Below, one piece after another: positions 1-13,700 of a DNA stretch of 64,000 bases (its first letter is position 1; every line of letters starts with the position of its first letter). The notes beneath the pieces were generated by a model. The model was not told where the DNA came from and ran no database searches. It saw only the letters and a program-made list of their open reading frames with translations. Source of the stretch: Ursus arctos (taxonomy: Eukaryota > Chordata > Mammalia > Carnivora > Ursidae); NCBI RefSeq assembly GCF_023065955.2, contig NW_026622897.1, positions 62,001-126,000 on the forward strand, in the 5' to 3' direction. The translations under genes and the position numbers were made by a program.

Positions 1-82
1 CCATCGTCTGCTGCCGTAGACCGGACAGGTTCTCGTACCAGATGGACAGAAGCTGCTGCTGACAGTTCGGGTGCGCCACAAA
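1..82 (-). CDS. TRPC6: TRPC6 exon 4, 5' part (cut by window edge)
   Basis: This is the start of the TRPC6 exon that follows exon 3. On the minus strand an acceptor (TTCCCTGCTAG, AG at 84-83) is followed by 27 codons reading FVAHPNCQQQLLSIWYENLS and then GLRQQTM. These match the human TRPC6 pre-S1 segment, about residues 377-403, as I remember it. The exon begins in phase 0, agreeing with the phase-0 end of exon 3. The segment leads from the cytoplasmic linker helices to the pre-S1 elbow and first membrane helix, which lie beyond the left edge. The last visible base is the first position of the next codon. TRPC3 and TRPC7 have very similar residues here, so the paralogue call rests mainly on exons 2 and 3. 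Confidence 0.95.
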
Positions 83-460
83 CTAGCAGGGAAGCGACAC
101 ATTGGATCAGAGAAAAGTTCATCAACTCCCTTCTCGTGTTCTACTGTTTTGTTCTGGGTCCCCGACGAAAACACTGTTAGAGATAAGAACTACCGTAACA
201 CATCTAGTCGACGGGCATCGAGCAAGGCGCAGGAGGCTCCAAATTATACAAACGTGAAGAGTCCAATCTATCAAACTCTTCCTTTATGACTGATGGGCTT
301 TCTTCAAAAGCATAGAAAAATTTCTGAAATTTAATATTATAAAATGATTCATCAATACTTTGCACAAAGACTCATATTGTTTTTTCCATCTTGAAAGAGT
401 GATATAAAGATCCCATTGGGCCCAGATGTTCAAATCCTTTTTTTTAAAAAAGCACACCAC

Positions 461-619
461 TGGGGCGCCAGGGGGGCTCAGTGGGTCAAGCCTCTGCCTT
501 TGGCTCAGGTCATGACCTCAGGGTCCTGGGATCAAGGCCCATGTCGAGCCCCATGTCAGGCTCTCTGCACAGTGAGGAACCTACTCCCCGCTTTTAAAAT
601 CTTTAAAAAAATAAAAATA
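461..619 (+). repeat. Can-SINE (SINEC-type), degenerate
   Basis: It has a tRNA-like head (GGGGCGCCAGGGGGGCTCAG), the GGTCATGACCTCAGGGTCCT box-like region, a shortened CT body and an A-rich tail. It is flanked by near-perfect direct repeats AAAAAGCACACCAC (447-460) and AAAAAGCACATCAC (620-633). The mismatch and worn body suggest an older copy. Confidence 0.9.
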
Positions 620-1312
620 AAAAAGCACATCACCTTTTCTGCACTGACCTGCAATGCTACACCTATTTACTCCCACTTGTATATGGGTCCGTTTCTGGAC
701 TGCCTATTCTATTCCACTGACATATTTTTATTTCTGTGCCATAAACTCTTCCAATTAAGAAAACTTTATAATTAAATTCTACTTGTTATTTTTCAGAATT
801 TTTTATTCTCACATATTTATTTTTTATAAATGAATGCCACATATGACAGAGGTCAACATTATTTGATATACAAAAAGCAATAATGTGAAATAAGAATTGA
901 TAAAAAATATTGAAAGGTTAGATAAAGGAATTATTAATGCTTAAGGGTGGTTAACCTTGAAGATAATTAAAACATGATATAATGTGTATCTTCTCAGAAT
1001 GGTAAGATTTAATAACACACATTTTGAGTAGAAAAAAATAACCCCTGTGATACACCGTTGGCCTGTATGTAAACTGGTACTTTTTCTGAAGGGAAACGTA
1101 GCAAATATTTTGAATTAACAAAAGCCTGAAGAAAAAAAATAAACTCTTAAATAGTAAGCTGATTGAATGAAATAATAATAAAACAACACAGCCTTTGAAA
1201 AGATGAGAAGGATGCTTATTTACTGAAATGTGAAGACGTCCAAAATATGAATTTGTGGAGAGGAATACAGTAGTGACTAACTACTCTCCATTAAGAACTG
1301 GGAATACAGAGA

Positions 1313-1426
1313 GGTGCCTGGAGGGTTCTGTCCCTGGAGCACGTGACTCATGATCTCGGGGCTGTGAGTTCAAGTCCCACGTTAGGTGTAGATATTATTT
1401 AAAAGTAATATCTTAAAAAAAAAAAA
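1313..1426 (+). repeat. Can-SINE, short older subfamily
   Basis: This is a short form in which the head leads straight to GTGAGTTCAAGTCCCACGTT and then a TAGATATTATTTAAAA tail, without the long CT-rich body. It is flanked by about 20-bp target duplications with a few mismatches (1293-1312 and 1427-1446), which fits an old insertion. Confidence 0.85.
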
Positions 1427-1874
1427 AAGAATTGGGAAGACAGAAAGGGGGCATGTCTCTACTGCTTGAAAACTTACCATAAGCATATATGACTTTCATT
1501 GGACTGTTTTATTACATAATAAAAAGTCTATATAGACTTTTTAAATAGAACCTATCCTTAAAAACTATTGTTTTTGTTTTTAAAGATACCTAACCTAAGA
1601 AAGCAATCACGAATGGGGGTGCTCCGTGAGGACACAGAACAAAAGTACTCCACAAACAGTGTTGGCGGGAATCTGAGGGCTCGGGCCCGCGCCGGAACAC
1701 ATCAACAAATGGGAAATGGAACTGGGTCTCAAACGCTGGTGTTCCTCTCACATAGCCAATGCCTTATAATCTGGACACACGCTGTCATTGTTACATCATT
1801 AGTTAAGGAACGCAGAGCGGCAATCACGGCATAAACAAGTCTAGACTTCAAAGACTGGCGTGTAGAGTAGGTTA

Positions 1875-2219
<345 letters not shown>

Positions 2220-2406
2220 CTAGGAAAGACAAAGCAAAACGAGAATCACGAATGGGGAAGTAGCACGTTTACTATGCACGCAGTGGAATTTATCAGTGAC
2301 TTGACAGTTTGTAGAGAAAGCAAACAAAAATTTCATCTTTAAGGTTACTGTTCTCTTAATGTGCTTTAATTGCTGTTCTGCTGAGGGATTTCTGAAATAT
2401 CACACC

Positions 2407-2688
2407 TTAAAGATTTTCTTCATATCCAAAGAAAAGAGATTTGTCTAAAACATAATCAAAGTTATCAGAGTACTCTGCCAAACTCACCTGTGGGTTCAGG
2501 AAAAATACAGAGTAAGCAACTTTCCCCTCAGCCTGATCATACAACTTTGCACACATAGTATCCCTGACGTCCACGACTTCATCTGCAGACGCATAACCCA
2601 CGTTCGATAGATCTTTGGGAGATCTTGTAAACTGTGCTGGTAAACTTGAGAAACACAGGATATTTGGAGAGGTTCCAGAGAAAAGCAA
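2407..2688 (-). other. Unexplained 93-codon open frame with consensus 5' splice site, in intron 2
   Basis: An open frame in the gene's orientation lies just upstream of exon 3. Part of it looks protein-like (GYASADEVVDVRDTMCAKLY), but I recognise no family. Inside it the minus strand carries CAG|GTGAGT, with the last exonic base at 2488. A pyrimidine-containing AG (AG at 2646-2645) lies 157 bases upstream. If the 157-base interval were spliced between exons 2 and 3, the frame carried over from exon 2 would meet a TGA after 21 codons. It would then act as a poison exon, not a coding exon. It may also be a decayed retrocopy or chance. Confidence 0.25.
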
Positions 2689-2907
2689 ACATATGTCATT
2701 TATCTATTTAATAAACTGTTATTGAGGGACTTTCTGTACCAAAATCAGGGTCACAAGACAAGATCTAATATAAAGTCTGGAAACCAAGATTCTTCTCTTC
2801 AGAGAAAAGAATATTTAAGAAAATGCTTTTGTTGTAATTTATTGTTGATGACCTCCTATTATGTTGGGAAGATTTAGAGTGTAGATCATATTTAATGTCA
2901 AAAATCA

Positions 2908-3976
2908 CATCTTGAAAACATACTCAACATTACTATTCATTAGAGAAATGCAAGTCAAAACCACAATGAGATACCACCTGACATTTGTGAGAATGGCTAA
3001 AATCAGAAAGACAAGAAATAATGTGTTGCTGAGAATACAGAAAAAAGGGAACTCACATGCACTGTTGGTGGGAATATAAATCGGTTCAGATGCTACGGAG
3101 AACATCTGGAGGCTCCTCAGAAAAGTAAGGGGCACCCGGGGGGCTCAGTGGGTTAAGGGAGTGACTCTTGGTTTCGGCTCAGGTCATGGTCTCAGGGTCG
3201 TGAGATTGAGCCCCTTGTCAGGCTCTGCATTCAGAGGGGTCTGCTTGAGATTCTCTCCCTCTCCCTCTGCTACTCCCCTGCTCGCACACGTGTGCACCCC
3301 CCCATAAATAAATAAATAAATAAATCTTAAACAAAATTAAACATAGAAATACCGTAGGATCTAGTAATGCCACTACTGGATATTTACCCAAAGAAAAGTG
3401 AATACACTAATTTGAAAAGACCCATGCACCCCTTGTTTACTGCAGCATTATTTACAGTCGCCAAGATCTGGACGTGGTCTAAGTGCCACTGCTAGGTGAA
3501 TGGATGAAGAAGAAGTGGTGTACATGCAATGGAATATTACCCAGCCACGAAAAAGAATGAGATCTTGCCATTTGCAAGAACATGGAGGGACCTAGAAGGC
3601 ATTATGCTAAGTGAAATAAGTCAGACAGTGAAAGACAAATACCATAGGATTTCACTCATGCGTGAAATTTAAGAAACAAAACAAACGAATCAGAAACAGA
3701 CTCATAAAAGAGAACAGACTGGTGATTGCCAGAGAGGAGAGGGGGTGGGGCGGTGGGCAAAATGGGCGGAGGAGACTGGAGGTCAGGTTTTCAGTTATAG
3801 AATGAATAGTTCCCGGGAATAAAAGCACAGCTCGGGGAATACAGTCAATGGTCTTGTAATGGGGTTGTGTGGTGACAGATGGCAGCGAAAGGTATAGACT
3901 TGCTGAATCACTCTGTTGTACACCGGAAACTAACGTGACACTGTGTGTCAATGACAATTCAATTAAAAAAAGCACT
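2908..3976 (+). mobile_element. L1 LINE 3' end (5'-truncated), split by a SINE
   Basis: The sequence follows the 3' end of L1 ORF2 and the 3' UTR on the plus strand. Markers include AAATGCAAGTCAAAACCACA, AATGGAATATTACCCAGCCA and GTGAAATAAGTCAGACAG, then a G-rich 3' UTR and a short A-rich tail. A SINE occupies 3129-3336 and the L1 resumes at once after it. The reading frame is broken in several places, so it is a dead copy. It lies antisense to TRPC6. Confidence 0.9.
3129..3336 (+). repeat. Can-SINE nested in L1
   Basis: It has a full head (GGGGCACCCGGGGGGCTCAG), the CGGCTCAGGTCATGGTCTCA region, a CT body and an (ATAA)n tail. It interrupts the L1 at 2908-3976 between two parts that are adjacent in L1, so it is younger than that L1. 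Confidence 0.9.
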
Positions 3977-4309
3977 CTAATTTATATATACCATGCATTA
4001 ACATCTTCATTCAGGTCTTTCTAAAACTTACTTCCTCCCTGTTTTTTCTCTTCCATTGAAATGAGGCCACTTATAGCCCAATGTTAATCCAGAAAACCTA
4101 TTAACTTTGCAAATGGATTCCATTGTCTCCTGTAACCTTCGGAGTCATCCTGCTTAGTTTGGTTAAATAACGTGTCCAAGATCATGCAGCCACTGAGTAT
4201 CAAATCAGCTTAAATCCAGCTCTGTTTGGCCGCAAACCCTTTGCCTGTAAGAATCAATGCCCTTTGCCTCTTTGTAGAATGCTTTTCTACTTCGATCTCT
4301 GGGAAGCAA

Positions 4310-4400
4310 GTAGGGCAAACACTATTCCCATTTCGCACATCAAAAATCTAAGGTCCCTGAGGTCACACAGCCCGAGTGGCAGCGTTTACTGTGGGAGCCA
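4310..4400 (-). repeat. MIR-like relic
   Basis: CACTATTCCCATTTCGCACA followed by CTAAGGTCCCTGAGGTCACA and then CAGCCCGAGTGGCAG resembles the reverse complement of the MIR core (CCATTTTACAGATGAGGAAA, then GGTCACACAGC). It is diverged, and only the core is recognisable. Confidence 0.5.
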
Positions 4401-4949
4401 TAGCTTTGCGACTTGTCTCCTCCATCGTGAAACCACGGGTGTGCTGAGGATGGAAAGACCCCTAGAAAGAATCAGGAGACAAAGACGCTCTGGATGTGAG
4501 TCAAGAAGGTAGTATTTGGGGGAAGTCTATATGGGTAAGTATGAAGCACCAACTTGGGCTCTTCTCTGTAAATCATGCCAACTGGCCTTCCATTACAGGT
4601 CAGTGATGTCTACACAGGCAACACTTCGCTAACTGCAGGTGCAAAGAGGCAGGCAACTTGATCAAACAAATTATGCTTCACTGAGAACGGCTCATGCTAC
4701 TTCCAAACTGTCTATCTGGTCAGAGAACACGCAGAGTCACAAGGAGACCGCTTCACCCTTTTCATGCCACAGTCAATGAGGGACCTGGGGACAAATGATG
4801 AGGTAGGCAAGTGCATATGTTCCCCAGGACCACTATCAGGTCTCTCACGTAGAGTGGCTAGGGGCTGGGACGTCTACCTGTAAATATCCCTGTAATCAAA
4901 TCACAGATCTTCCATTGTTCAGCCACATGATCTCACATAGGTGAAAACC

Positions 4950-5098
4950 ATTCAGTGAGATAGGTGCTATTATTATTCCCATTTTACGAATGAGAAAACT
5001 GAGGTTTAGTGAGATTAAACAAGTGTTAAATCTCATGTGCAAAGTACTTAGCACGGGGCTGAGCATTTAGCAAGCACTCAGTAAAACACGGTTATTTC
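4950..5098 (-). repeat. MIR-like relic
   Basis: TATTATTCCCATTTTACGAA followed by TGAGAAAACTGAGG is the common reverse-strand MIR core motif. It is followed by GTACTTAGCACGGGGCTGAG, a plus-strand-like MIR/L2 tail motif. This may be two fragments in opposite orientation. Confidence 0.5.
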
Positions 5099-5125
5099 AT
5101 TTTATGTCATCAAAGGCAAGATCTG

Positions 5126-5301
5126 GGGCACCTGGAGGGCTCAGTGGGTGAAGCATCTGCCGTTGGCTCAGGTCACGATCCCGAGGTCCTGGGATTGAGC
5201 CCCACGTCAGTCAGTGAGGAGCCTGCTTCTCCCTCTCCCTCTCCCCCTGCTCCTGCTATTGTACTTTTTCTCTCTCAAATAAATAAAATCTTAAAAAAAA
5301 A
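5126..5301 (+). repeat. Can-SINE with perfect 14-bp target duplication
   Basis: It has the head GGGGCACCTGGAGGGCTCAG, the phrase GGTCCTGGGATTGAGCCCCA, a CT-rich body and an AAATAAAATCTTA(n) tail. Perfect flanking repeats AAAGGCAAGATCTG lie at 5112-5125 and 5302-5315. Confidence 0.93.
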
Positions 5302-5500
5302 AAAGGCAAGATCTGAAAACAGGCCCTTCCTTGACATTTGTAAGCACCCACGCAGCTGAAAGTAAACTTGACTGCATGCAGCCTGCCTGAGAGGTAGTCC
5401 TCAGTTCCTAGATGAATCCTTAGTCCTTTTAAAGACAAAAATGTAAGGAGCAAAATCGACACTCCCTAGAATTCCAAAAAGGCTCAGGTGGAATTAGATA

Positions 5501-5722
5501 GTTATTTATTTATTTATTTATTTATTTTTAAAGATTTTATTTATTTATTCATTCAACAGAGAGAGAGACAGCCAGCGAGAGAGGGAACACAAGCACGGGG
5601 AGTGGGAGAGGAAGAAGCAGGCTCACAGTGGAAGAGCCTGATATGGGGTTCGATCCCATAACGCCGGGATCACGCCCTGAGCCGAAGGCAGACGCTTAAC
5701 CGCCGTGCCACCCAGGCGCCCC
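5501..5722 (-). repeat. Can-SINE, young-looking, 11-bp target duplication
   Basis: This is a minus-strand copy: a (TATT)n tail at left, AAAGATTTTATTTATTTATT, a GA-rich body, and the head reverse complement GCCACCCAGGCGCCCC at right. Direct repeats GGAATTAGATA lie at 5490-5500 and 5723-5733. It carries the GGGATCACGCCCTGAGCCGA variant shared with the copies at 25027 and 33342. Confidence 0.93.
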
Positions 5723-6544
5723 GGAATTAGATATTTAAAAGGAGAGCACGCTCAAGTGTGGGGCAACACTGTTCAGTAGGAACCACATCGGCTGATAATA
5801 TTTAATTGTATTATTTAATACCTGACCTAAAAAATTGCTTCCAGTTCACTGCTAATTCTCAACCACACAAAACAACACTTTTTTTTTTTTTTAAGAAAGA
5901 ATAAGACCATGGGAATCCATTCACAAATGTTTTCATATTTTAAGTTCTCTGGAATCGACAGGTAAAGTCATGGAAAGTGAGTGTTGGCAGAAGACCATTC
6001 GCCAGATGCGGCACTGTGACTCTGGTTCCTTGAAAGAGAGGCTGAATCTGGCAGGTTGAGTTAACTCTGGGTCACACCACACATTAGTAACTTAGAAGTG
6101 TTTGCCTGACCACCTCTGAGCTGGAAAGAGAGGACTGATGGTGGTGCCCGTGCTGGGAATCTGGGCTTTTATCCTCCCAAACGCAGCACAAGCACGTGGC
6201 CCGGGCGGCGTCTGGCAGCTCTCCCCACGTACCCTTTATAAAAAGACCCCTCAACGTTCCTTCAGTGACGACTTCTTTCACAGCTACAAGGTTTTAGTTT
6301 TGCTATTATCTTGCTCTGAAGTAGCTTGTCCCTCCTCAGCATCCCCGAATCCTATGCATTCTGCCCTAAACAGCTGAAATGCCATCGTACCCGTAACTTC
6401 CTTGAGACCCAAGCTGAACTAAACGCTGCTTCCTCTGGTCTTGCAGAGCTCATGTGGTCCTTTCACTTCTCTATCACTTCTGTGCATGCGTCTCCCCGGT
6501 CACACCATGACCTCCTTCAGCACCTCCCGCCGTGCTCTGAACAC

Positions 6545-6762
6545 AGACATGGTTCCACGGGAGACGGAACCCGGCTTGGGAGCACAGCCCGCCTGGATTC
6601 TGATCCCAGCTCCGCCAATTACCAGTCATTGGTCTTGGGCCTTAATCCCCTTTCTATGCCTCCATCTCTTCATCTGAAAAGCAACTAATATCTTCTCAAG
6701 GCTGTGATGTGAATTAGAACAAATGTGAAGTGTCTAGAGTACAGCATCTCTAAAAAGTTTTA
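6545..6762 (+). repeat. MIR element
   Basis: GGATTCTGATCCCAGCTCCG, then CCAATTACCAG, TTGGGCCTTAATCCCCTTTC, CCATCTCTTCATCTG and finally AAGGCTGTGATGTGAATTAG follow the MIR consensus order (question-mark-free core, 'cctcatctgtaaaat', 'gttgtgaggatta'). It is old, diverged and without target duplications. Confidence 0.75.
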
Positions 6763-6905
6763 CTACATTTCACTATAACAAAGACCTTGTTCAAAAAACA
6801 CAGACGGTGATTTCCTGTCCACAGGGACTAACTAGCACAACGCTGAGCACCTAAAGGAAGGTTATAAAGACCCTGGACTCCGGCTCCTGGAGAGCGAAGT
6901 CCTCA

Positions 6906-9027
<2,122 letters not shown>

Positions 9028-9040
9028 AAAAAATGACGTC

Positions 9041-9258
9041 TGGGGGGTGCCCTGGTGGCTCAGTCAGTTAACCCTCCGACTCTTGATTTCGGCTCAGGTC
9101 ATGATCTCAGGGTCCGGGGATCGAGCTCTGCCCCAGGCTCTGCACTCAGCGAGGAGTCTGCTCGTTCCTCTCCCTCTGCTCCTCCCCCCCACCTCCGCGC
9201 TCTCTCTCTCTCTAAATAAAATCGTTAAAAATGCAAACATAAAAAATAAAAAATAAAT
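9041..9258 (+). repeat. Can-SINE
   Basis: It has head GTGCCCTGGTGGCTCAGTCA, TCGGCTCAGGTCATGATCTC, a CT/CTCT body and a tail of AAATAAAATCGTTAAAA plus extended A/T. Near-perfect repeats lie at 9028-9040 (AAAAAATGACGTC) and 9259-9271 (AAAAAATGATGTC). Confidence 0.92.
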
Positions 9259-9314
9259 AAAAAATGATGTCAAGGGCCAATGGCTAGACGTATGCCACAA
9301 TTCCAGTACTTTTT

Positions 9315-9955
9315 AAAGTGGATCTTTATGTTAAAAATAGAGCTACCCTATGACCCAGCAATTACACTACCAGGTATTTACCCCAAAGATACAGACGTAG
9401 TGAAAAGAAGGAGCACATGCACCCCAATGTTCATAGCAGCAATGTTCACAATAGCCAAACTGTGGAAGGAGCCGAGATGCCCTTCAATGGATGAATGGAT
9501 AAAGAAGATGTGGTCCATATATGCAACGGAATATTACTCAGCCATCAGAAAGGATGAATACCTACCATTTGCATCGACATGGATGGAACTGGAGAGGATT
9601 ATGCTGAGTGAAATAAGTCAAGCAGAGAAAGACAATTATATGGTTTCAGTATTATGTGGAACATAAGGAATAATATGGAGGACCGTGGGGGAAGGGTGGG
9701 AAAACTGAATGGGAAGAAATCAGAGAGGGAGACAAACCATGGGAGACTCTGGACTCTGAGAACCAAACTGAGGGTTGCAGAGGGGAGGGGGTGGGGAGAT
9801 GGGGTAAGGGGGATGGGCATTAAGGAGGGCATGTGATGTGATGAACACTGGGTGTTACACGCAACTAATGAATTATTGAACTCTACATCAAAAACTAATG
9901 ATGATGGCTAACTGAACATAATAAAAAAATAAAAATAAATAAATAAAAATAAAAC
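9315..9955 (+). mobile_element. L1 LINE 3' end (5'-truncated)
   Basis: The C-terminal end of L1 ORF2 is recognisable from ACCCTATGACCCAGCAATTA, GGTATTTACCCCAAAGATAC, AATGTTCATAGCAGCAATGT, TCAATGGATGAATGGATAAA and TGAGTGAAATAAGTCAAGCA. A G-rich 3' UTR (GGGAGACTCTGGACTCTGAG) and a long (AAAT)n/A tail at 9920-9955 follow. This L1 is better preserved than those at 47-53 kb and looks carnivore-lineage. The 128-codon frame at 9280-9666 is its ORF2 end. It carries only the tail of ORF2, so it cannot be autonomous. Confidence 0.93.
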
Positions 9956-10027
9956 TACACTAGTGTAAGATTGAGATTTGGCTTTTCCTCTGTCAGACAA
10001 AGTTTTCTTGGATTGTTGGTGTGGTTT

Positions 10028-10233
10028 TTTTTCCTTTCCTTTTTTTTTTTTTTTGAAGACTTTATTTATTTGAGAGAGACAGAGAGAGTATGAATAGAGG
10101 AGGGGCAGAGGGAAAGCGAGAAGCAGACTCCTCGCTGAGCAGGGAGCCCGACACGGAACTCGATCCCTGGACCCTGAGACCAGGACCTGAGCCGAAGGCA
10201 GACACTTAACTGACTGAGCCACCCAGGCACCCC
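10028..10233 (-). repeat. Can-SINE
   Basis: This is a minus-strand copy: poly-T at 10029-10054, GACTTTATTTATTTGAGAGA, a GA-rich body, CTGAGCCGAAGGCAGACACT and head reverse complement GAGCCACCCAGGCACCCC. Flanking repeats TGTTGGTGTGGTTTT (10014-10028) and TGTTGGTCTGTTTTT (10234-10248) differ at two positions. Confidence 0.92.
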
Positions 10234-10552
10234 TGTTGGTCTGTTTTTGATAAGAAATTATAAACAAAGTTTATTCTTTCTTTTATCTACCCAGAAAGCC
10301 GAAGTTTCTATGTTTTGTCTTTATCAGGTCTTTGATCACTTAAGAAAGTTAAAACTTCTCAATATTAAAGGAGATGAATTTTGCTAACAACTATAAAACC
10401 TGTAGAATCTCTTATTGCCATCTTGGGTAAACGGATTATTAAATATCAAGTTGTGTAATGATCTGTAATCCTATTTAAGCATGTGCTTTAAACCCTTCAG
10501 AGGTTTTTAACAAACTTCCCAAGATTTGATATAATTAAAGTCATTTTGGCTC

Positions 10553-10748
10553 GGGGCGCCTGGGTGGCACAGCAGTTAAGCGTCTGCCTTTGGCTCAGGG
10601 CGTGATCCCGGCGTTATGGGATCGAGCCCCACATCAGGCTCTTCCGCTATGAGCCTGCTTCTTCCTCTCCCACTCCCCCTGCTTGTGTTCCCTCTCTCGC
10701 TGGCTGTCTTTATCTGTGTTAAATAAATAAATAAAATCTTTAAAAAAA
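10553..10748 (+). repeat. Can-SINE, young copy with perfect 16-bp target duplication
   Basis: It has an intact head GGGGCGCCTGGGTGGCACAG, the phrase GGCGTGATCCCGGCGTTATG, a clean CT body, GGCTGTCTTTATCTGTGTTA and an (AAAT)n AAAATCTTT(A)n tail. The target duplication AAAGTCATTTTGGCTC is identical at 10537-10552 and 10749-10764. The intact body and perfect duplication make this one of the youngest-looking insertions here. Confidence 0.95.
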
Positions 10749-13700
10749 AAAGTCATTTTGGCTCATTAGGCTTATTTATTTGGTATGTTAAGTTACATGA
10801 GAAACATTGTCGAATCAATGATAAATGTTGGGTTATGCTGTGTGGTTAAACGGTAGAACTGTTCCAGAAAGTATATGAAATTCCTAACGTTTTCCTGTAT
10901 CCTGATCTAAGGTCGTCTCTTGACATTCTAACTATTCTAATTATTGAAAGGTTGTGTATCACAGATATAACTAGTTTTCTTGTCAACTGCATTGTAGTGA
11001 ACTCTCATCAGATCTTTAAAAAATAATAATAGAGTGGGCCTTGAGATACCATACAGGGAACTTCTGTTAAGTACTGAGGGAATGATTTCTACATCTAGTT
11101 TGATTTCCATAGCGATTGCTTTTCTTCAGCTCCAGTTTTAGTTTTATCAAAGTTATGCACATACACAATTTAATTTGCTATAAAAACAGCAACCCTTTGT
11201 TCTTCATGCCCCCTCGTCCTGAACCCCAGAGGCAAAATGTCAACTATTTCAGTTGATTATTTTGTAATTTCAATCCTTGTATCTATATAACTTAGTAATA
11301 TTGTGATTTCTGATTTTCCAGGTTTGTCATTTTCTGTGGACTTCCCACCAAAGCTGAGCATGTGGCTGATGTTCACAATCTCCCTCCCCTCGCACACATG
11401 CCCACATGCACACACAAACACACTTCACGGCCCATCATTCCACAGTTACGGCGTCAGTCTCTCCAGGTAACTGTGATAATGCGGTCTCGTCCCAGCCGTG
11501 GCAAGCAGCACACCAAGGCATCTTTCCTCGCTTCCCTGTGTCCTGAAACCCAGTAGTTAGAAAGTCTTTTTCCGTATTCATATACTTCATGTTCTGTGTA
11601 CTTATGACTAACTCAACAAAACTCTACTCTCCTTCAATCTAAATCTTCTTTTAATTTATCCAACGTACTACGTGTGTTTTGCATTTTAGCTTCTTGAAGA
11701 GGGTCTGCTAACCTGGACCTGGATGTGGTCTCGAGTCGAATGTGTGTTGTCTTTGCATCTTCCTTCTGGCATCCTCCCAAGGACTCTCTTCGCTTTGCTT
11801 TGGCGTTGGGTTCCTCGCGCACTGTATCCCAGACCCTCCGCTGAGTTCCCGCTCACGCTCCAGCACAGCATGCCCTCCAGCAGCTGACTGAGAAGGTACG
11901 CATGGGACACAGATTTCTTCAGATGTTGCAGGTCTAAACAAGACTTTGTATTATCAACAACCTTATTGGTAGTTTGGCTGGGTAGAGAATTCGAGGTTGA
12001 CAATAATTTGGAAACAATTCTTCTATTAGATTCTCGTTCTTGTAGTTGCTATTAGGAAATATGATTCTGGATATTCTCTTTGCCTCTGGTGCCCTAAAAT
12101 TACACCATTTTTTATTGGAGGGAATCTCTTTTCCTCCATTGTTCTGTGTACCCAGTAAATCTTTTCATCTGGAAAAATGTGGCCTTTCTAAGAAATACTT
12201 TTTTCTTTTTCTGAGAAATATTTTTGACTCATGTCTCTGTAATTTTGTTCCTGGCTGTCAGTGTAGTTTCTGGGACTCCTTTTGGATGCTGGACATCCTG
12301 GGATTACCATTTAATTTTCTTATCTTTTCTCTCCAATTTTCCAGTTAATTCTGTGTGTTTTTTTGTTTGTTTTTGTTTTTTGCATTATACTCTGGGCATT
12401 TTTTTAACTTTATCCTCTGACATATCTTTTGAAAGTTTTTCTCTGCTATTATGTTTTTAATTCTCATCTTTTTGTTCTTTATAACACCTTTGGTACTTTC
12501 AAAGACACACTATCTTCTTTTATCTAAACCCAGAGACATTAGTGATAAAGACTCTACACAGATCAGAATACTTTGGAGAATTTACTCCTACGCTTCTTTT
12601 TAATGAATACTTTGTACTCTCTATTTTATATCGGAGTTTTTCCTCAAAAAGCTAGTGATCCCTAGTAGATACTCTTTTCCATTAAAAAAATAAGTGTTAG
12701 CTCCAATGTCTTTTCGAAAAGAGTGCAATTTTCCCTCAGAAGAATTTGCTAATGTCGGTTTTGGCAAAAGGTGATTCTTGGAGGAGAGTTTCTAGAAGAG
12801 CAGCATGACTTCTGAGTTAACAGGATGTAGGAGGTAGAACCGCGAAGAGGTCACCAAGACTCGTCACAAAAGCAGCCATCCGTCATCTTCCTTCCGAGGT
12901 TCTGAACCCCGTTCCCTGCTCTCTGTCACTCTTCCGGCGTCTAAGAACCCCCTCCAGTCCTGCCTCCCCACGTATAACCCCTTAGCTGCTGCTGTCGACC
13001 GAGGAACTTCACACCTGAGGGGGAGGGGAAGCGTCTGCGGAACATGGATAACGCACGGAAAAGAAAAACTAAAATCAAAGGAGAAAAGAGCCAAGATGAG
13101 GGGATTTATAAAAGTAAGAAGAAAGTACTGTTGAGTGAGGATTTGGGGGAAAAGTTCTCGTGCTACTAAAACAAAACCAAAAAAGCACAAAACGGACACA
13201 AAACACCAATGACCAAAAGACCAAGAACCGCTTCTCTGTTTTGGTCTTTTTCTTCCGTAAGAATGGGTGAGATAATTACTCCAGCCTCTGTCACAGGACC
13301 TTTCCAGGGTCAATTGGAATTACAAATGTGGAAAGCACCTAAATTTGGCCTTCATTCTTTCTTACAGCCACAGGAATATGCATGTCTATGAACAAGAAGC
13401 TCACAGCTTTACCAGTTCTCAGCCATTTATTCAAGTGCAAAACCCACGGAAAGGCAAGGGCTACACCGGTGATCCAGCGGCTTTTGTCTTTTTAAAGAAA
13501 AAAAATTATTATCGGGAACTGTACTCATACCTCAATTTTTAATCTGGTTTCCAGAGTTTTATTCATTCATGTAACAACCTCTAAACTTACACTGAGGTAG
13601 AGTTGTGATATCTTTAATTCTAAAATTTTAAAATACTGATTTATGACTTCCATGCCTATTTATGAGTAACAGTAGGTTCAACTCTGGCAAGCCACTATTT

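Noticed and set aside
9047..9256. Recurrent short frames with similar N-termini (WLSQLTLRLLISAQVMISG-like) at 9.0, 30.2, 32.4, 39.0, 51.9 and 63.0 kb
   Set aside because: The similarity is that of translated Can-SINE heads and bodies, not of a gene family.
9280..9666. 128-codon open frame as a gene
   Set aside because: It is the C-terminal end of L1 ORF2 in a truncated element.
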